A DNA stretch of 64,000 nt from assembly GCA_033762375.1 (NCBI GenBank), contig JANRLQ010000063.1, positions 17,288 through 81,287 on the forward strand. The letters are read 5' to 3'. Both the position numbers and the translations under genes were made by a program. Under the pieces are notes generated by a model, which worked only from the letters and a program-made list of their open reading frames with translations, was not told the origin of the DNA and ran no database searches. The stretch comes from RDXT01 sp033762375 (lineage in GTDB: Bacteria > Bacteroidota > Bacteroidia > J057). Positions 52,886 through 61,493 of this stretch are shown here, piece by piece (the stretch's first letter is position 1; each line of letters begins with the position of its first letter).

Positions 52886-54763
52886 ATGGCTGACACAACC
52901 TCACAAGATAAAGCCCTGATCCTGCCGCCGGACCTGCCAGAAGACACCCCCCGCCGCCGCAACCACCTGCTGGCGATCGGGATAGATCGGTATGCAGATC
53001 CTGCAATCACCCCGCTCCGCAATACCGTAAAGGACATACAAGATATCAGCGAGGTGCTTCAGGAGCACTACCAGTTCGAGGCGGGCGACTGCCATCTGCT
53101 GACCAATGAAGATGCCAGCCGGGAAGGCATCATGAGCGGACTGGAGGCATTTATAGAGAAGGTGAAACCGGGGGACAACTGTATCATCCTGTACTCCGGG
53201 CACGGATGGTATGATGAATCCAAAAATCAAGGCTTTTGGATTCCCAGCGACTCAAAAAAAGGCATCAAAGCCTCCTATGTCCGCAATGTGGAGATTCTGG
53301 ACGAATTACGGCACCTCAAGGCGCATCACCTGTTGCTGGTGGTGGACTCCTGTTTTTCGGGTACCCTATTCAAAGACACAGATTCTCCGCATACCGATAC
53401 CCGGAAACTCGACGCACTTGCCTCGCGTTGGGTGCTGACATCCGGCCTCAGCGAGCGCGTCTCAGATGGAGAGCCAAGACAAAACAGCCCCTTTGCAGCG
53501 GCCCTGCTGAGCACACTTCGCAGCCATCAGGAACCGTATATCCGCCTATCTCAACTGGCGGAAAAGGTACGCTCCCTTCCCAAACAAACCCCGCAGGCCC
53601 GTCCGCTGGATTTACCGGGTGATAACCTGGGCGAGTTTGTCTTTCATCGAAAAATCAGTGAAATCGCAGATTACCAGGCGGCTGAAAGGGACAATACCTT
53701 GTCCGGGTGGCAGGGTTTTCTGCAAAAACACCCCCAGTCTTCCCGTGTAGAGGAGGTAAAACAACGAATAACCACCCTTACGGACGCTGCCGACTGGCTC
53801 ACCGCCACCACAGCTCATACCGAAACCGCTTACGACCGCTACCTTGACCGGCACCCTACAGGCCAGCATGCCCAGGAGGCTGAACAACGCCTGAAACAAC
53901 TCGGCGAACAAAAAGCCTGGGACCGCGCCCGGCAGCAAAACACCCTCTACGCCTACCGCCAGTTTATTAAGGCGCATGCAGACAGCCCCTTTGTGCCGGA
54001 GGCCCGTGCCGCGCAGGAGCGCCTGCGGCAGGAAGTACCGGAAGAAACAACCCCGGAGCCTGTTTTGCCCCCCAAGCCCGTGCAGATCCTGGTTCCCAAG
54101 CTCCCGACATTTGCTGACTATACAGAAAAAGTCGCCGGTGTTGGAATCCAGATGAAAGCCATCCAGGGCGGGAGCTTTGACATGGCCCCAAACTATCATG
54201 TTACCCTCAGTGACTTTTATCTGGGGGTATATCCCGTCACCCAGGCCCAATGGAAAGCCATTATGGGAGATAACCCCAGTCATTTCACCGATTCAGATCA
54301 GAACCCGGTAGAGATGGTATCCTGGGACGACGTGCAGGTATTGATAAAAACACTCAATCAAAAAACCGGCAAAACCTATCGCCTGCCTACCGAGGCTGAG
54401 TGGGAGTATGCCGCAGGTGGCGGGGCACAACACCGCACGATATGGGCCGGTACAAATGACGAAAATAAACTGGGCAAATATGCCTGGTACAACGCCAATG
54501 CAGGCGGAAAAACCCATCCGGTAGGGCAGAAAAAGCCCAATGGTCTGGGCCTCTACGACATGAGCGGCAATGTTTGGGAATGTTGCCAGGACTGGTACGG
54601 CGACTATCCCTCCGGCGCGTACACAGACCCTCAAGGGCCTGCTGATGGCGCGAGCCGCGTGTATCGCGGGGGCAGTTGGTACAGCTTCTCGACTTACACA
54701 CGCGTGTCGTACCGCATGCTCCGGGACCACAACCGTGGCTTTCGCCTGGCTCGGTCTCTTTGA
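52886..54763 (+). CDS. Caspase-like protease fused to TPR-like repeats and FGE-fold lectin domain
   Basis: A 625-residue protein. The N-terminal caspase/peptidase C14 domain (about 30-235) has the His106 (YSGHGWYD) and Cys156 (VDSCFSGT) dyad. Residues about 260-380 hold three similar helical repeats of about 42 residues (AYDRYLDRHPTGQHAQEAEQ; AYRQFIKAHADSPFVPEAR). The FGE-sulfatase domain follows (RLPTEAEWEYAAGG, DMSGNVWECCQDW), ending GGSWYSFSTYTRVSYRM. Formylglycine cysteines are absent from the tail. This layout is known in bacterial conflict and signalling proteins: a protease switched by a ligand-binding end. The neighbouring membrane-anchored FGE protein could be its sensor or target. 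No export signal is seen. Confidence 0.85.
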   Translation: MADTTSQDKALILPPDLPEDTPRRRNHLLAIGIDRYADPAITPLRNTVKDIQDISEVLQEHYQFEAGDCHLLTNEDASREGIMSGLEAFIEKVKPGDNCIILYSGHGWYDESKNQGFWIPSDSKKGIKASYVRNVEILDELRHLKAHHLLLVVDSCFSGTLFKDTDSPHTDTRKLDALASRWVLTSGLSERVSDGEPRQNSPFAAALLSTLRSHQEPYIRLSQLAEKVRSLPKQTPQARPLDLPGDNLGEFVFHRKISEIADYQAAERDNTLSGWQGFLQKHPQSSRVEEVKQRITTLTDAADWLTATTAHTETAYDRYLDRHPTGQHAQEAEQRLKQLGEQKAWDRARQQNTLYAYRQFIKAHADSPFVPEARAAQERLRQEVPEETTPEPVLPPKPVQILVPKLPTFADYTEKVAGVGIQMKAIQGGSFDMAPNYHVTLSDFYLGVYPVTQAQWKAIMGDNPSHFTDSDQNPVEMVSWDDVQVLIKTLNQKTGKTYRLPTEAEWEYAAGGGAQHRTIWAGTNDENKLGKYAWYNANAGGKTHPVGQKKPNGLGLYDMSGNVWECCQDWYGDYPSGAYTDPQGPADGASRVYRGGSWYSFSTYTRVSYRMLRDHNRGFRLARSL

Positions 54764-54858
54764 TTATTAGCGCTTTTATTTTGTTGTTTTTTGCCTGCGC
54801 AGCCCTTTTAGGATTATTGTATGCCAGGGCCCCCAACTATAGGAAAAGCGTATGTACA

Positions 54859-54876
54859 TATATATGCGCATATATA
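54859..54876. repeat. 18-bp perfect palindrome
   Basis: TATATATGCGCATATATA, symmetric about the central GC dinucleotides, within an AT-rich patch. Confidence 0.75.
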
Positions 54877-54922
54877 CATGCGGGTAGGAAAATGTATGGT
54901 TTTCCGCCCATACAAAACATCA

Positions 54923-54967
54923 TGTCAGGTATCGTAGGGGTTGTCCGGTCGGCAACCCCGTATGACA
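54923..54967. repeat. Imperfect long inverted repeat
   Basis: GGGGTTG (54937-54943) pairs with CAACCCC (54953-54959), extended by TGTCA (54923-54927) with TGACA (54963-54967). A structured RNA or a repeat scar is possible. The bases beyond it are rich in GGGCGG and CCCGCCC. Confidence 0.7.
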
Positions 54968-55013
54968 GGGGCGGCCCGCCCGCCCATTGTGTGTATCCGC
55001 CGCAGGTTTGCTG

Positions 55014-55054
55014 TCTCCCCTCCCGTGGAGGGGAAGACGGGCTTCAGGCCGTCG
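55014..55054. repeat. Palindromic repeat element, copy 2
   Basis: Nearly identical to 52705-52745, with the same 8-bp TCCCCTCC/GGAGGGGA hairpin and 3-base loop. It lies about 105 bases upstream of the second Uma2 start. Confidence 0.8.
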
Positions 55055-55159
55055 GGGTGGGTGATGTCCCGGCAGGTGTACATATCCACTCTGCTGGAGT
55101 ATCATTTGGAGCAGTTCAATTTTTCCTACCCAATTCCTCTTTTTTTCGTATCATTGACT

Positions 55160-55738
55160 ATGGAAAAGCTGATCGTGGATATCCCGCACTCCATGAAGTT
55201 CGATGACGCCGGGCTGTATGCCTTTTGTGCAGCCAACCGGAGCCTTCGGGTCGAGCGCAACCACACAGGACAAATCGTACTTATGTCACCCACCGGAGGA
55301 TTTAGTAGCCGCCTCAATGCGCGCCTGATTGTCGCGCTGTATGCGTGGAATGAGCAGGGTCAAGCTACACCCGGCGAGGTGTTTGACTCCTCCGGGGGCT
55401 TTTTGCTGCCATCAGGTGCTATGCGTGCCCCCGATGCCGCTTGGGTAAGCCGCTCCCGCTGGGAGGCACTCACCGAAGAAGAAAAAGAGAAATTTCCGCC
55501 GCTCTGCCCCGACTGTGTCGTAGAAATGCGCTCACCCAGTGATTCGCTAGCAGAGCTTCAGGCCAAGATGGACGAGTGGATTGCTGCAGGCTGCCGCCTG
55601 GCCTGGCTCATTGACCCTAAAGCCAAAACTGCCTGGGTATATCAGCCGGGTCAGCCCGTATATGAAACCGCAAGCCCCCTCGATGGTGGCGAAGTCCTGC
55701 CAGGCTTCGTGCTGGATTTGGCGGTGTTGCTGGCGTAG
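55160..55738 (+). CDS. Uma2-family PD-(D/E)XK endonuclease-like protein, second copy
   Basis: The ATG at 55160 (MEKLIVDIPHSMKFDDAG) is chosen; a longer frame from 54941 runs through the palindromic spacer and is rejected. The 192-residue product has the Uma2 marks: VERNHTGQIVLMSPTGG, then MRAPDAAWVSRSRWEAL with the catalytic-type Asp, and CVVEMRSPSDSL with the Glu. It is only distantly similar to the copy at 15324-15923. Its role in the cell is unknown; these genes are often scattered in accessory DNA. Confidence 0.88.
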   Translation: MEKLIVDIPHSMKFDDAGLYAFCAANRSLRVERNHTGQIVLMSPTGGFSSRLNARLIVALYAWNEQGQATPGEVFDSSGGFLLPSGAMRAPDAAWVSRSRWEALTEEEKEKFPPLCPDCVVEMRSPSDSLAELQAKMDEWIAAGCRLAWLIDPKAKTAWVYQPGQPVYETASPLDGGEVLPGFVLDLAVLLA

Positions 55739-55967
55739 GATATGCTTTTCTACAGGTACTGTCGAAGGCAAGGGTGCTCCCTGCGAGTTGTATTGGGTTG
55801 AGAAAGGGTGAATAGTACTTGTGGCGTTTACCTGGACATCTTTGCTGTTCCTGCGCATGCTTGCAATGTTACAGGCGTGTGTGCGTTATAGTGCTACACA
55901 GAGGCGGTGGGGGTCTCTCTGTGTATATGGTATGCCCGTATAGGCGGATAGACCGGATTGGGCCAGA

Positions 55968-57965
55968 TCAGGTGAGCATATACCCGGCTGCTGTAGCGGC
56001 AGTGGTTGCGGGCAGTTGGCAGGTCTGGCCTTCACACACGTAGTGCAGGGTCTCTGCGGTGACCCGCCCTTGCAGGAGCGGGAGGTCACCGGGCTGGGTG
56101 GCACCGGCAAAAATCCGGTTGGGATAATAAAAGGCTTCCCAGTCGGGGCGTTGTGCCACTGCCTCAGGGCCGCCGATCACCACCTCATAGTGCGGAAAAT
56201 AGTACCGCAGCATCAGCAAGGCCCAGCAGGCGTGCCAGTCGGGATTGGCGAGCAGGTCGCCCTGCACCGCTGCGATCATTTGCTGGGCGCGGGTCTGATA
56301 CTCAGCCCGGTCCAGGAGCAGCCCCAGGGTAAACAGGCTGTGGGCCAGGAGGGCATTGGAGGAGGGGATGACATCGTCCTGTACCTCTGTTTTTCGCCGG
56401 ATCAATACCGGATCTTCGTCAGAGGTGTAAAAAAACAAACCGTTGCCGGGGTTCGAAAAATGAGCCATTACGTACGCGACATGTGTTTCTGCCTGTTGCA
56501 GCCACTGCACGTCAAACGTCACCTGGTACAGGGCCAGCAGGGCCTCTGTCAGGGCTGCATAGTCATCCAGGAAGGCATTGATGGCGGGTTTGCCTGCTTT
56601 CCAGGTGCGCCAGAGCCGTCCGCCGTCGGTCATATGTTCACGGACAAAGGTCGCGATGCGCAGGGCCGCTGCCAGATACGCAGGCGAGCCGAGGGCACGG
56701 TAGGCATCCACGTAGCCCTTGAGCATGAGGGCATTCCAGGAGGTGAGGATTTTGTCATCCAGCCCCGGGCGGATGCGCTGTCCACGGGCTGCCAGCAGGC
56801 GCTCGCGACAGGCAGCCAGGGTATTTTGTACAGCGGAGGAATCCAGCCCCCAGCGCATGGCGTATTCTCCTTCGGGCTCCAGGGCAAACAGTACATTGGT
56901 ATGTTCCCAGTTCCCGGCAGCGGATACATTATAATAGTCTGCAAAGAGCCGGGTATCTTCACCCAGGACAGCAGCCACCTCGTCGTAGGTCCAGGTATAA
57001 AATTTTCCTTCGACCCCTTCGCTGTCTGCGTCAAGGGCTGCATAGATAGCCCCTTCAGGTGCAGTCATTTCACGGGCGACCCAGTCCAGGGTCTGGCGGA
57101 TCACCTGTGCATACAGCGGATGAGGGGACTGGAGCCATGCCTCCGCATACAAGGAGATCAATTGGCCATTGTCATAGAGCATTTTTTCGAAGTGGGGGAC
57201 CTTCCAGACCGGATCCACGGAGTATCGGGCAAATCCTCCGCCGAGCTGGTCAAAAATCCCGCCGAGGGCCATTTTTTCCAGGGCCAGGTGTGCGGCTGCC
57301 AGCATTTCTTCGTCCCGTGCCAGCCACCCGGCCCGGAGCAGGAAGAGGTTATTGGCAGGCAGGGGAAATTTATTTGCATTCACCTGGCGTCCGCCCCACT
57401 CGGGATCAAGATGCGAAAGCCAATGCTGGCGGATGGTATCAAAGTCTTCGGGTGAAAACGTACGTCCGCCGCCGGTCGGCTGGTCCATCCCGATGATGGC
57501 ACCTGCCAGCTCCTCCGCATACGCAAAGGCCCGCTCGGGTTCCCGGGCATACAAGTCCGCCAACTGCCGGAGCACCTGGACCCAGGTCTGCCGGGGGAAG
57601 TAGGTCCCTCCGTACACGGGCCTGCCGTCTGGCAGGGCGATGGCATTCAGGGGCCACCCGCCCCGGCCGGTCATCAGCATGACCGCATCCATGTAAATTT
57701 TATCAATGTCAGGCCGCTCTTCCCGGTCTATTTTGATGCAGATGAAGGACGCATTCATGATCCGGGCCACCTCCGGGTCTTCAAAACACTCCCGCTCCAT
57801 CACGTGGCACCAGTGGCAGGCGGCATATCCGATGCTGACGAGCAGGAGTTTGTTTTGAGCCTGTGCGGCTGCCAGTGCTTCCGGTCCCCAGGGGTACCAG
57901 TCCACAGGATTGTGGGCATGCTGGAGCAGGTAAGGGCTGGTCTGGTGGATCAGGCGGTTAGGCAT
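55968..57965 (-). CDS. YyaL/DUF255-type thioredoxin-fold protein
   Basis: The ATG at 57965 (MPNRLIHQTSPYLLQHAHNPVDW) is chosen over 57992. The 665-residue protein has a thioredoxin-like N-terminal domain with Cys50-His-Trp-Cys53 (GYAACHWCHVM) and a DREERPDIDKIYMD segment. A long alpha/alpha-toroid-like domain of the N-acylglucosamine-2-epimerase type follows (FQLGGGFARYSVD in FDQLGGGFARYSVD). This is the YyaL/SPATA20-like family, conserved but with unclear biochemistry. It is flanked by the convergent Uma2 spacer and the TPR-like gene. Confidence 0.88.
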   Translation of the reverse strand: MPNRLIHQTSPYLLQHAHNPVDWYPWGPEALAAAQAQNKLLLVSIGYAACHWCHVMERECFEDPEVARIMNASFICIKIDREERPDIDKIYMDAVMLMTGRGGWPLNAIALPDGRPVYGGTYFPRQTWVQVLRQLADLYAREPERAFAYAEELAGAIIGMDQPTGGGRTFSPEDFDTIRQHWLSHLDPEWGGRQVNANKFPLPANNLFLLRAGWLARDEEMLAAAHLALEKMALGGIFDQLGGGFARYSVDPVWKVPHFEKMLYDNGQLISLYAEAWLQSPHPLYAQVIRQTLDWVAREMTAPEGAIYAALDADSEGVEGKFYTWTYDEVAAVLGEDTRLFADYYNVSAAGNWEHTNVLFALEPEGEYAMRWGLDSSAVQNTLAACRERLLAARGQRIRPGLDDKILTSWNALMLKGYVDAYRALGSPAYLAAALRIATFVREHMTDGGRLWRTWKAGKPAINAFLDDYAALTEALLALYQVTFDVQWLQQAETHVAYVMAHFSNPGNGLFFYTSDEDPVLIRRKTEVQDDVIPSSNALLAHSLFTLGLLLDRAEYQTRAQQMIAAVQGDLLANPDWHACWALLMLRYYFPHYEVVIGGPEAVAQRPDWEAFYYPNRIFAGATQPGDLPLLQGRVTAETLHYVCEGQTCQLPATTAATAAGYMLT

Positions 57966-58064
57966 GGGGTACGGGATAAATATAACAGCCACCAGCTGTA
58001 TATGGCGCTGGCATAAAGATAACCGCCGGTGGCTGGAGGTGTTTCAGCCACCGGCGGGGGAGGA

Positions 58065-60413
58065 TCAATAATTAAAACTTTCGTACGCTTGCAGGTAGGT
58101 ACATTCGCGGAGGACCTGCTGGTAGTACCGGGTGTTTTTGTACTTGGTGATCAGGGCGTCGAGGTCCTTGCGGTAGGGTTTTTTGGTCTTGAGAAACGTC
58201 TCAAAGTCCATGTCTCCGTACCCGTCAAAGTCAGCATATCCATCGAGGTAAAACTGATTCTGGCGACACTTGGCAGCCATAAAAGTAGCCTGGGCGGCGA
58301 GTTCGGGGTCTTTGGTGGCCGCAAGGGCTTTGCGGTAGTAGGCCTCCGGCCTGGCCATATTGGTAAACATACCATTGAGCTGCTTTTGCCGCCATTCCTG
58401 AGCACCTTCATATTCTTCTGCTTCACCCTGCAGATACCACAGGCTGCTGGAGCTGCGGGCATAGGCGGCAGCCATCCAGGCCGGTCCGAAATAGGACATA
58501 TTATAGGTGGCGTGGCCCAGTTTGAGGTAGTTGGCGGTGGCTTTGGCAGGGTTGGTGCGGGCCTCGGCTTCGAGGGCCAGGATGGTTTCGGCCATGGCGA
58601 GGCGGTTGGTGACAACCTCGGGCGTCTCGCTGTCAAAGCAGTTGATACAGTCCTGGTTAAATCCCTGGAATGGATCCAGCGGCAGGTTAAAGTAGGGCAG
58701 GCTGCGGCGGATGTCCTCCGGGATGCTGCGGTAGAGGCTGATGGCTTGTTCCCACTCGCCGGCCCGCAGGTGGAGGGTGGCGCGTACCTCGGTCACAAAC
58801 TCCAGCGGATGCTCATCCAGGCGCTGGGCCAGGAAGGACTCCATGCCAGAGGGTTTGCGGTTTCGGAGGGTCTGGAGCCACTTCAGCAGCAGGTCCGCCG
58901 TCTCCACGTCGGGATAGGAAAGAAATTCCCAGCGCTCGTGGCGGCAGAGGTAGGCCTGGGCCATCTGCCCGGCAGCTTCATAGCGGGCTGCCATGACATT
59001 GAGGAGATAACGCTCCGCTTTGAGCTGAAGGTCATGCTCATCCGGCTCGAAGGCAAACTGGCTAAACTGTTGATAGAGCGCCTCCTCAGACTCGAAAGTA
59101 GGTTTGTCCAGCCGGCTGAGGCTGACGACCCAGCGGAGCAGGGCTACCTGCTGCCGGGTGCGGGCATCGGGTGCCTGTATGGAGCGCAGGATGTTTTCGG
59201 CCTGTGCAAAGTCACCGGACAAAAATGCCAGGTGGCCCTCAGCCATTTTCCAGAAAACCGGACGTACCGTTGGTTGTTCGCGGTTGTGTTGTTGCACAAA
59301 AGCCCTTATGTCAGCCAGATAGGCCTTGGCTTCCTCCGTGGAGACCCCGTCGTATTCCTGTTTGATCGGGAAACTAAAGTCAAAGCTGGTGCCCATCAGG
59401 TCATACTCGACCTTGTTGATCTCCCGCGCGATCAGCAACTCGATGGCCCTGGACGTGGGATTAATGCGGTAGATTTCCGTCGCCTCTTCCAGTGCATGGC
59501 TATACAAATTGATGCCCCGGATGAGGAATACGGTCGCTTTTTCATCTGGTGTTTTACAATGGGACAGCACCTCGGTCCAGGTTTCGTCACTATCCACCTG
59601 AAAACTCAGCCAGGCCGGGATACGGCGTGACGGGCACTGTTCGAAGACCCGGCTAAACAGGTAGTCTGCCTGGGCCAGGTCACCCTTGGCCATCAGGGCC
59701 CCTGCTTTGTGGCTTAGTGCCCAGTAGTACAGGAGGCTTTGGTTGTTGAGGGGGGTGACCAGCCGGTCAAAAAAATCAATGCAGGCATCAGAAAGCCCGG
59801 CATACTGAGCCAGCCGGACGATCTGATAGGCATACCGCAACTTGAGGAAAGCATCCGTAGAGGCTTTGTATTTCAGCTCACCTTCTTTGATCAGGGTGCG
59901 CATAGCCTCGACATCCCGCTCGGGTTGTTCCCAGGCGTAGGGATCATACGTAGCATGAGGTTCACATCGTTTGGCAAAGTCAAGGTAGGTGAGGGCAGCC
60001 AGGTTTTTTTGCTGTTGAAAAACTTTCAGCATGGTATTCGTACCCAGGGCAGGTGGAGGGGTAGCTGACTTGCCCGAAACCCAGAGACGGGCGGGTTTGA
60101 GGTCTTCCACCGTTGCTTCGTACACCAATGCCTGAATGTCCGCAGGTGTTGCTTTTTGTTGGCAGTAGGTGCGCCACTCCGTGATATTATCTGCTGTTTT
60201 CAGGGTATCATACATCCACTCACCGCCATAAAACTGGTTGAAGCTCAGGAAAAATGGCTTCATGTCCGGCTGCTCCAGCACGCCGGGGTCAAAAAACGAA
60301 TACCCGTAAAAATTCCAGTCCGGGTCCCATACGCAGGCTTGGGCGACCTGGAGGGGCTTAAGGAGCAGGATCAGCGCTGCGGAAGCGGCGACAAATTTTT
60401 TCCAGAAAAACAT
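58065..60413 (-). CDS. Secreted helical-repeat protein, unknown
   Basis: A 782-residue product with a hydrophobic N-terminus ending near VAQAC. The rest is a run of helix pairs resembling TPR-like repeats (GALMAKGDLAQADYLFSRVF; RATLHLRAGEWEQAISLYRSI). Pairs of Trp, Tyr and Phe in the first 60 residues (CVWDPDWNFYGYSFFDP) suggest a distinct N-terminal motif. No catalytic motif is visible. Its start lies 56 bases inside the end of the upstream lipoprotein gene, so the two genes are translationally coupled and probably work together in the envelope. Confidence 0.65.
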   Translation of the reverse strand: MFFWKKFVAASAALILLLKPLQVAQACVWDPDWNFYGYSFFDPGVLEQPDMKPFFLSFNQFYGGEWMYDTLKTADNITEWRTYCQQKATPADIQALVYEATVEDLKPARLWVSGKSATPPPALGTNTMLKVFQQQKNLAALTYLDFAKRCEPHATYDPYAWEQPERDVEAMRTLIKEGELKYKASTDAFLKLRYAYQIVRLAQYAGLSDACIDFFDRLVTPLNNQSLLYYWALSHKAGALMAKGDLAQADYLFSRVFEQCPSRRIPAWLSFQVDSDETWTEVLSHCKTPDEKATVFLIRGINLYSHALEEATEIYRINPTSRAIELLIAREINKVEYDLMGTSFDFSFPIKQEYDGVSTEEAKAYLADIRAFVQQHNREQPTVRPVFWKMAEGHLAFLSGDFAQAENILRSIQAPDARTRQQVALLRWVVSLSRLDKPTFESEEALYQQFSQFAFEPDEHDLQLKAERYLLNVMAARYEAAGQMAQAYLCRHERWEFLSYPDVETADLLLKWLQTLRNRKPSGMESFLAQRLDEHPLEFVTEVRATLHLRAGEWEQAISLYRSIPEDIRRSLPYFNLPLDPFQGFNQDCINCFDSETPEVVTNRLAMAETILALEAEARTNPAKATANYLKLGHATYNMSYFGPAWMAAAYARSSSSLWYLQGEAEEYEGAQEWRQKQLNGMFTNMARPEAYYRKALAATKDPELAAQATFMAAKCRQNQFYLDGYADFDGYGDMDFETFLKTKKPYRKDLDALITKYKNTRYYQQVLRECTYLQAYESFNY

Positions 60414-61413
60414 AGGGATAGGTGCTTATGGTTTGGGGCGTGAGGTGGTAAAACGTGACAGTGAGATTAGGATTGCGGATAACGGGCGATACCAGATCGG
60501 CGAGTTGGGTCAGGGCTTCCTGTGTCACTTGTTCCGGGCGCAGGATATCGTCTTTGTAGAGGTAAAATCCATTCACAAAGGTGCTGCGCCGCACCCGGTA
60601 CCGCTGGGCAACTGAGTCCGGTGCAAACCGTGCCGTATCAGTCTCCAGGATAGACAGGTCGCTGATATTGAGGAGTTTGAGGGGTTTGTTGTCCCGCAGG
60701 ACGACCGTCCATCCATAGGCGGGCAGGGCGACATCCAGGGGTAGGGGATACTTGTCAAAATTAACCAGATAGTCCCGTGTCACGTCCAGGTCCAGGATGG
60801 AGTTTTCAGTACCAGGGTCGGCGACGTCTCCCATGTTGTAGAGCATGAGGGTGCCTTTATTGACGGGCGGTACCCCTGTTTTTTCATAGTACTTGACCTG
60901 GTGGAGGCGAATGGTAGAGCTCAACAGTACCCCGGGTTTTTCATGATTGAGCCGGAGCTGCATCATGGCCATCAGCTGGAAAAATCGCTCGCGGGTACTT
61001 TCGCTCCAGTCGCAGTCTATCTGGATCTCACGTATCGGAATATCTTTGACGATCAGCGTCGCAAACCCGATGATGTTTTCGGAGAGGGTGGCCATGGCCT
61101 GATCAGCAGGCGTGGCAGCGACAGCCTCGTTGGTGATATAAATGACGGGGATAATCTCGTACTCGGAAGGCCATTGTTCGGGTTTTTCGAGAATACCGGC
61201 GGGGCCTACCTCGCCCGTGTACGCATTGCGGGTGATGTCAAATAACCTGATATAGAGTTTTTTGACCCCGAGGGAATCCAGGGTCGCCTTTTCCGGGGCT
61301 GTGAGGTTGAGGGTTGTTTTCCAGTGATAAAAAGCTGGTGTGACAGTGCGGGAGGCGGGGCCACAGGCAGCAAGGCCCGTGAGCAGAAGCAGTCCGGAGA
61401 GCAGGTATCGCAT
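60358..61413 (-). CDS. Lipoprotein with TIM-barrel-like (DUF3142-like?) domain
   Basis: The 351-residue lipoprotein has lipobox LAAC (Cys17). The body reads like a TIM-barrel: repeated strand-helix units (VKKLYIRLFDITRN; IREIQIDCDWSESTRERFFQL; VLLSSTIRLHQVKYY). The DCDWSESTRERFF pattern resembles DUF3142-type glycosidase-like proteins, but a firm family cannot be claimed. Its last 56 bases overlap the start of the next gene. Together they form a two-gene envelope operon. Confidence 0.65.
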   Translation of the reverse strand: MRYLLSGLLLLTGLAACGPASRTVTPAFYHWKTTLNLTAPEKATLDSLGVKKLYIRLFDITRNAYTGEVGPAGILEKPEQWPSEYEIIPVIYITNEAVAATPADQAMATLSENIIGFATLIVKDIPIREIQIDCDWSESTRERFFQLMAMMQLRLNHEKPGVLLSSTIRLHQVKYYEKTGVPPVNKGTLMLYNMGDVADPGTENSILDLDVTRDYLVNFDKYPLPLDVALPAYGWTVVLRDNKPLKLLNISDLSILETDTARFAPDSVAQRYRVRRSTFVNGFYLYKDDILRPEQVTQEALTQLADLVSPVIRNPNLTVTFYHLTPQTISTYPYVFLEKICRRFRSADPAP

Positions 61414-61493
61414 AAGGCAATTGCGGAATGAAACGTACTATCCGCAAGTTAGCGCAAAATTTGAATGCCAAGCGAAGATTTTATGCAGGGGCC

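Larger units (their letters stand above)
54764..55159. other. 396-base palindrome-rich spacer
   Basis: No supported coding frame. It contains an 18-bp AT palindrome at 54859-54876, an imperfect long inverted repeat around 54923-54967, and the second copy of the hairpin element at 55014-55054. It separates the caspase-FGE gene from the second Uma2 gene. Confidence 0.6.

Noticed and set aside
54764..55159. DGR template repeat or reverse transcriptase near the FGE genes
   Set aside because: I looked on both strands for a second copy of the FGE tail with AAC/AAT codons and for a reverse transcriptase frame; none is present in the window.
54941..55159. N-terminal extension of the second Uma2 gene
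   Set aside because: The extra 73 residues are translated from the palindromic repeat spacer and have no domain; the ATG at 55160 fits the family start.
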